Assembly (NCBI RefSeq): GCF_016107325.1
Contig: NZ_RCVT01000001.1
Coordinates: 310,001-374,000, forward strand
DNA from: Sphingomonas sp. MA1305
Lineage (GTDB): Bacteria; Pseudomonadota; Alphaproteobacteria; Sphingomonadales; Sphingomonadaceae
DNA: 64,000 nucleotides
Direction of reading: 5' to 3'
The notes below the pieces were generated by a model. It was not told the origin of the DNA. It saw only the letters and a list, made by a program, of their open reading frames with translations, and searched no databases. The position numbers and the translations under genes are program-made. Below are positions 60,155-64,000 of this stretch, in pieces. Position 1 is the first letter of the stretch, and every line of letters begins with the position of its first letter.

Positions 60155-61090
60155 ATGCGCGCCGCCCTTCCTGTCATTCTTGCCGCGCTGCTTGCCTCCC
60201 CATCCCCCGCGGCGGAGAAGGGCGCCCCCTTCACCGTCGCCGAGACCGGCCAGGGCTTTACCGACCTCCAGGAGGCGGTGTCGTCGATCCGCATGGGCAC
60301 GGGCACGATCCTGATCGCTCCCGGCGTCTACCGCCAGTGCGCGGTGCAGCAGGGCGGGCGGATCACCTTCAAGGCGGTGCGGCCGGGCACCGCGATCTTC
60401 GAGAAGGAAGCGTGCGAGGACAAGGCCGCGCTGGTGCTGCGGGGGCAGGGATCAACGGTCGATGGGCTGGTGTTCCGCGGCTACAGCGTGTCGGACGGCA
60501 ATGGCGCCGGTATCCGCACCGAGATGGGCGATCTGACCGTCACCAATTCGATGTTCCTCGACAGCCAGGAGGGCATCTTGGGCGGCGAGCCGACGCGGCA
60601 GCGGATCGTCATCGACCGGTCGACCTTCTCCGGCCTCGGCCAGTGCGACGAGGCGGTGAACTGCTCGCACGCCATCTACCTGTCCAACCGCGGCAGCGTG
60701 ACGGTGACGCATTCGCGGTTCGAGGCGGGAACCGGCGGCCATTACGTCAAGCTGCGCGTGCCCAATGCGACGATCACCGACAACAGCTTCGACGACAGTG
60801 CCGGGCGCAAGACCAATTACATGATCGACCTGTCGGAGGGCGGCACCGGCACGATCGCGCGCAACGTCTTCGTCCAGGGCCGCAACAAGGAAAATGCGTC
60901 GGCGCTGATCGTCATCGCCGCGGAAGCGAAGACGTTTCCGGCGACCGGGCTGGTGATCGCCGACAATGACGCGCGGCTGGCGCCGGGGGCGAGCGGCAGT
61001 CCGGCGTTCGTGGCGGACTTCACCCGCCAGCGGCTGGCGATCGGGGCGAACCGGCTGGGGAAGAACATCCGGCCGTTCGAACTGCGCTAG
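60155..61090 (+). CDS. Exported right-handed parallel beta-helix protein
   Basis: A 311-residue protein with a signal peptide (AALPVILAALLASPSPAAE) followed by turns of a right-handed beta-helix. The repeats such as STVDGLVFRGYSVSDGNGAGI, DLTVTNSMFLDSQEGILGG, RIVIDRSTFSGLGQ, NATITDNSFDDSAG and GTIARNVFVQGRNKENASA each supply a rung of about 22 residues. The fold is typical of polysaccharide lyases or surface carbohydrate-binding proteins. No lyase catalytic motif is clear. ATG 60155 has AAGGA about 10 bases upstream. The region before it (59953-60154) shows no gene. Confidence 0.8.
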   Translation: MRAALPVILAALLASPSPAAEKGAPFTVAETGQGFTDLQEAVSSIRMGTGTILIAPGVYRQCAVQQGGRITFKAVRPGTAIFEKEACEDKAALVLRGQGSTVDGLVFRGYSVSDGNGAGIRTEMGDLTVTNSMFLDSQEGILGGEPTRQRIVIDRSTFSGLGQCDEAVNCSHAIYLSNRGSVTVTHSRFEAGTGGHYVKLRVPNATITDNSFDDSAGRKTNYMIDLSEGGTGTIARNVFVQGRNKENASALIVIAAEAKTFPATGLVIADNDARLAPGASGSPAFVADFTRQRLAIGANRLGKNIRPFELR

Positions 61091-61130
61091 GGCGTGCCAG
61101 CCCCTTCGTTGCGGGCAGCGGCCGTGCGGA

Positions 61131-61532
61131 TCACCGTTCCGGCGGGGGCAGCGTGAGCTTGAGCTTGGCACGCGGGGGCGCCGTGGTGCGCGCGGCGGAA
61201 GGTTTCGGCGTGGCGGTGGCGATCGGCGTCGGCGCGGCGGTGGGCGGTTCGGCGGCATAGACGCGCTGCTCGACCGCCGTCAGCCGTTGCGCGAGCAATT
61301 GGGTGTCGATCGCCTGCCTGCCGTCCTTCAATTCGGACAGTTCCGCCTCCAGCCGATCGACCTGCGCCTGCAGCGATTTGATCCTGACGTCCGTCTCGAT
61401 CCCGGCGATCGCCTTGCGCTCCTGCGCCTCCGCCGCCTGGCGTTGTCCGTCGTCGGTACGCTCCGGAACGGTGCGCTGCTGGTCGCAGGCGGCGAGAATG
61501 GCGAGGGGGAGCAGCAGGAGCGAGCGGTGCAT
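61131..61532 (-). CDS. Coiled-coil lipoprotein (133 aa)
   Basis: A 133-residue lipoprotein. The lipobox LAILAAC gives a mature Cys at about 16. A coiled-coil segment (IKSLQAQVDRLEAELSELKD, about residues 50-85) is followed by a Pro/Thr/Ala-rich disordered tail with a basic end. It could bridge between the inner or outer membrane and the peptidoglycan. No family is recognised. Convergent with the beta-helix gene 41 bases away. The gap between 61533 and 61787 shows only a weak hairpin. Confidence 0.75.
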   Translation of the reverse strand: MHRSLLLLPLAILAACDQQRTVPERTDDGQRQAAEAQERKAIAGIETDVRIKSLQAQVDRLEAELSELKDGRQAIDTQLLAQRLTAVEQRVYAAEPPTAAPTPIATATPKPSAARTTAPPRAKLKLTLPPPER

Positions 61533-61715
61533 GCCATCGCCTTAAAGTGGGATCGGAGCGGCTTGAAGCATCCTCTTTCGGCCTGCGGCGGGGGAAGATG
61601 AGATGAGGTCGGCGCCACGGCACGCCACGTCCCGCCCCGCGAGTCTTGACACAATTGACGCCTGAACGTGTCGGAAAATCGCCCTGTCGCGAACGATCCT
61701 TACAACGATGAGAAA

Positions 61716-61750
61716 GAGCGCATCATGCTGTCGGCACCATGCGCTCCTTT
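61716..61750. terminator. Weak bidirectional terminator-like hairpin
   Basis: GAGCGCAT (61716-61723) and ATGCGCTC (61739-61746) form an 8-bp stem around 15 bases, with AAAG before and CTTTT after. It lies just beyond the end of phoK (minus strand) and may stop transcripts arriving from either side. The long loop makes this uncertain. Confidence 0.35.
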
Positions 61751-61787
61751 TGCCGTGTAGGACAGCGGGTTTTGGCAAGCCGCTAAG

Positions 61788-63482
61788 TCACTGCGTGCAG
61801 GTGGTCGCCGCCCCCGGATCGAGGTCGAGGCAGCGGCCGTCGAGGCCGTGGACGGGCAGGCGGATCGTCGCGGCGAGCGTCGGGGCGATATCGACCGTTT
61901 CGACCGACAGCGGCTGTTCGAAGCCGGTCATGCCCTTGCGCCAGAACAGGATCGGCACCCGGCGGTCATAGTCCCACGGGCTGCCGTGGGTTTCGACATA
62001 ACCGGGGCCCGGCTTTTCGATCGTCGTCACCCGCGGCTTGAGCAGGACGAGCAGATCGCCCGAGACGTCGGGATTGAACGACGCCCGGGCGCGCTCTGCC
62101 AGCGTCCAGGTTTCGGGCGGCGTGGTGGCGAAGGGCGTGGCCGCGATCTGGTCGCGGGTCAGCGCGGCGGCGACCTGCGGCAGCGCGGCGAAACGCCGTT
62201 GCGCCTCCGCCAGCACGCGGGCGCGGGTGGCGGCGGGCAGGTCGCGATCGACATAGACGTCGCCTTCGGCGCCCAGCAGCACCGGCCCGGACAGATGCAG
62301 GTCGGCGGCGATGGCGGCAGCGATGTGCTTGATCGATGCGTCGGCGGCGACATGCTGTTCCATCGGCATCGCGCGCTGTTGCTGCCGTTCGGTCATGTCG
62401 TGCGCGCCATGGTCGGCAGTCAGCATCACCTCATAATCGAGGCCCCAGCTGTCGAGCGTGTCGAAGAAGCTGCCCAAAGTCTGATCGAGCTGGTCCATCT
62501 GGATGCACATCTCGGTACCCTGGGTGCCGAGCGAATGGCCGATATAGTCGGTGGCGGAGGCGCCGATGTCGATGATGTCGGTCTGTGGCCCGCGGCCCAG
62601 CTTCATGTCCTGGATCAGGCCGGCGGCGATCGCGAACACGGCGGCGTCGCTGGCCGGCGAGGCGCGGAATGCCTTCAGGTCGCCTGCGGCGCGTTCGAAC
62701 CGCCCCTGGCCATAGGCTGTGCCGGCGACGTTGATCGGCCGGTCGAGCGGCTTGCAGAAACCGGGCAGCGGCAACGCCGGCTGCGGCTGCGCGATCAGCC
62801 GGGCGACGGCATCACGGCCGCGCTGCACGGCGGCGGGCACGGGCCGGCCGACATAGCTGACGTAGGTCTTGCCGTCCCACCACCACAGTTCGTCGACCTT
62901 GTGGCCGCCCATCATCACCGCGGCGCGATCCTTGCCCGCGACCGAGACGACGCGGGTTGCCGGATTGGCCGCCTTCATCATTTCGCCCAGCGTCGGCACC
63001 TTCAGGTGCATATCCGACACGGTATAAGTGTCGTGCGTCATGCCGGGGACGCGCTCGTCCTCCGAACAATAGACGATCTTGTCGGCGCGTGGCGCGCGCT
63101 GGTCGATCCAGTTGTTGGCGACGATGCCGGTATGGGCGGGGCGCATGCCGGTGAGGATCGTCGAATGGCCGGGGCAGGTCTCCGTCGCGGCATGGCTCTG
63201 GTAACCGGAGGGGAAGACCGCGCCGGTCAGCAGCCGCGCGAAGCCGCCGGTGAAATGATTACGATATTGCTGGAACAGGTCGGCGGAAAATTGGTCGACG
63301 GAGATCGCGACGATCAGCTTCGGCGGCGTCGTCGGGAACAGCGGCGTCGTCGGCGTCGGCGCAGCGGGCTGCGCGGCCGCAGCGGGGGCGGTGTCGACCG
63401 CGCGCGGCGAGGATTGCTGGGCGGCGAGCGGCGCGGCGACGGCGGCGGACGCGAACAGGGCGGCGGCGAACAGAGCCTTCAT
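61788..63482 (-). CDS. phoK: Alkaline phosphatase, PhoK type
   Basis: A 564-residue exported phosphatase of the nucleotide pyrophosphatase-like type found in Sphingomonas. All the PhoK active-site features are readable: first metal Asp in IVAISVDQFSADL, nucleophile Thr in AATETCPGHSTILTG, Asn in IVANNWID, Lys/Arg in AGKDRAAVMMGG, Asp/His in SATDYIGHSLG, Asp-His in TADHGAHD and His in VETHGSPWDYD. A signal peptide (LFAAALFASAAVAAPLAAQ) precedes a Pro/Ala-rich linker. The enzyme hydrolyses many phosphate esters and pairs two zinc ions. No Pho box can be identified upstream with confidence. Confidence 0.93.
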   Translation of the reverse strand: MKALFAAALFASAAVAAPLAAQQSSPRAVDTAPAAAAQPAAPTPTTPLFPTTPPKLIVAISVDQFSADLFQQYRNHFTGGFARLLTGAVFPSGYQSHAATETCPGHSTILTGMRPAHTGIVANNWIDQRAPRADKIVYCSEDERVPGMTHDTYTVSDMHLKVPTLGEMMKAANPATRVVSVAGKDRAAVMMGGHKVDELWWWDGKTYVSYVGRPVPAAVQRGRDAVARLIAQPQPALPLPGFCKPLDRPINVAGTAYGQGRFERAAGDLKAFRASPASDAAVFAIAAGLIQDMKLGRGPQTDIIDIGASATDYIGHSLGTQGTEMCIQMDQLDQTLGSFFDTLDSWGLDYEVMLTADHGAHDMTERQQQRAMPMEQHVAADASIKHIAAAIAADLHLSGPVLLGAEGDVYVDRDLPAATRARVLAEAQRRFAALPQVAAALTRDQIAATPFATTPPETWTLAERARASFNPDVSGDLLVLLKPRVTTIEKPGPGYVETHGSPWDYDRRVPILFWRKGMTGFEQPLSVETVDIAPTLAATIRLPVHGLDGRCLDLDPGAATTCTQ

Positions 63483-63570
63483 CGTAGAACATCAACCTCG
63501 TGTTGCGGCGGCTCGTATTGCTACGGCGGTGCGGCTATGGCGTGACCCGATGGGACGGGCAAGAACCGCA

Positions 63571-64000
63571 ATGCGCGCGCTCTGTTGCGCAATCATGACC
63601 TTGTTCGCGGCAATCGCCGCGGGGCCGGCGCTGGCCGACGCGCTGCCGCCGGCGGGGGGTGCGCCGCACCTCGCGATGCGCCTGGTCGCCGACACCGCCG
63701 CGCCGCGCGCAGGGCAGGTGGTGACGCTGGCGCTCGACACCCGGCCCGAGAAGGGCTGGCACGGATATTGGCGCAACACCGGCGACGCCGGCTTCGCGCC
63801 GAGCTTCGACTGGACGCTGCCTCCAGGAGCGCGGGTCGATGCACCGCAATGGCCGGTGCCGACGACGTTGCTCGTCGCCGGACTGATGAATTACGTCTAT
63901 GAGGGGCCCTACGCACCGCTGGTCGCGCTACACTTCCCGGCAGGACTGGCGCCGGGAACGCATCTGCCGGTGCGGTTGCACACCAGCTATCTGGTCTGCA
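63571..64000 (+). CDS. DsbD-like thiol:disulfide interchange protein, N-terminal part (cut by window edge)
   Basis: The frame is open to the window end and encodes 143 residues so far. A signal peptide (LFAAIAAGPALA) is followed by a DsbD N-terminal-like domain, with RLVADTAAPRAGQVVTLALD, KGWHGYWRNTGDAGFAPSF and MNYVYEGPYAPLVALHF as family marks. Such domains receive electrons from a membrane thioredoxin-like centre and deliver them to periplasmic partners. The membrane and thioredoxin domains are expected beyond the window. ATG 63550 is an in-frame alternative seven codons upstream. Divergent from phoK. Confidence 0.75.
   Translation, partial: MRALCCAIMTLFAAIAAGPALADALPPAGGAPHLAMRLVADTAAPRAGQVVTLALDTRPEKGWHGYWRNTGDAGFAPSFDWTLPPGARVDAPQWPVPTTLLVAGLMNYVYEGPYAPLVALHFPAGLAPGTHLPVRLHTSYLVC

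Overview
This window is chromosomal DNA of a very GC-rich alphaproteobacterium, most likely a sphingomonad (Sphingomonas or a close relative). The supporting evidence is the gene content: a PhoK-type alkaline phosphatase with a threonine nucleophile, exosortase-A-associated glycosylation genes, an Oar-like TonB-dependent receptor, a split MetH, a split glycine decarboxylase, an intracellular PHB depolymerase, and GGAAC-N16/17-nGTT promoters of the EcfG general stress type. There is no prophage, insertion sequence, CRISPR array or rRNA operon. Gene density is high and strands alternate, so this is core genome with small accessory pieces.

Layout. 1-4.4 kb: glycine cleavage operon gcvT (5' end missing)-gcvH-gcvPA-gcvPB. 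4.4-6.5 kb: small membrane and stress-type proteins. 6.5-13 kb: translation and RNA genes (archaeal/eukaryal-type proS, trhO, rnr plus a small membrane protein) and a saccharopine-dehydrogenase-like oxidoreductase. 13-19 kb: an ABC exporter, phaZ, a flavin-split-barrel stress protein, a 30-residue membrane peptide followed by twin hairpins, a thiolase and a MaoC hydratase. 19-25.9 kb: putA, vapBC, mscS, topoisomerase IB and a DJ-1/PfpI protein. 25.9-30.8 kb: an XrtA-associated surface glycan cluster. 30.8-36.4 kb: TonB receptor, sodC, thpR and a Bax-inhibitor-1 protein. 36.4-47.2 kb: mostly poorly characterised envelope and stress proteins, a NUDIX hydrolase, tRNA-Ala(CGC), a disordered DUF2171 protein, a quinone-oxidoreductase-like enzyme, a zinc metallopeptidase, bdhA and a CDF transporter. 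47.4-50.6 kb: ScfR-type regulator and isocitrate lyase. 52.9-58.7 kb: methionine operon, an ArsR/SahR-like regulator fused to a methyltransferase-metF-metH(N)-metH(C). 58.7-64 kb: cation/proton antiporter, a beta-helix protein, phoK and the start of a DsbD-like gene.

Three cross-cutting signals stand out. First, a GC-rich palindromic repeat of about 100 bp recurs at least nine times. One copy lies in frame inside putA, one supplies the C-terminus of an acyltransferase, and others sit just ahead of gcvPA and both metH halves. Second, five candidate EcfG promoters sit 29-50 bp upstream of small or stress-related genes. Third, the methionine operon appears to start with a leaderless mRNA whose promoter is covered by a perfect 11-bp inverted repeat, which suggests direct autoregulation.

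Metabolic links: PhaZ, 3-hydroxybutyrate dehydrogenase, thiolase, MaoC hydratase and isocitrate lyase together form a route from stored polyhydroxyalkanoate or fatty acids to the glyoxylate cycle. GcvTHP and MetF/MetH connect through one-carbon folate units.
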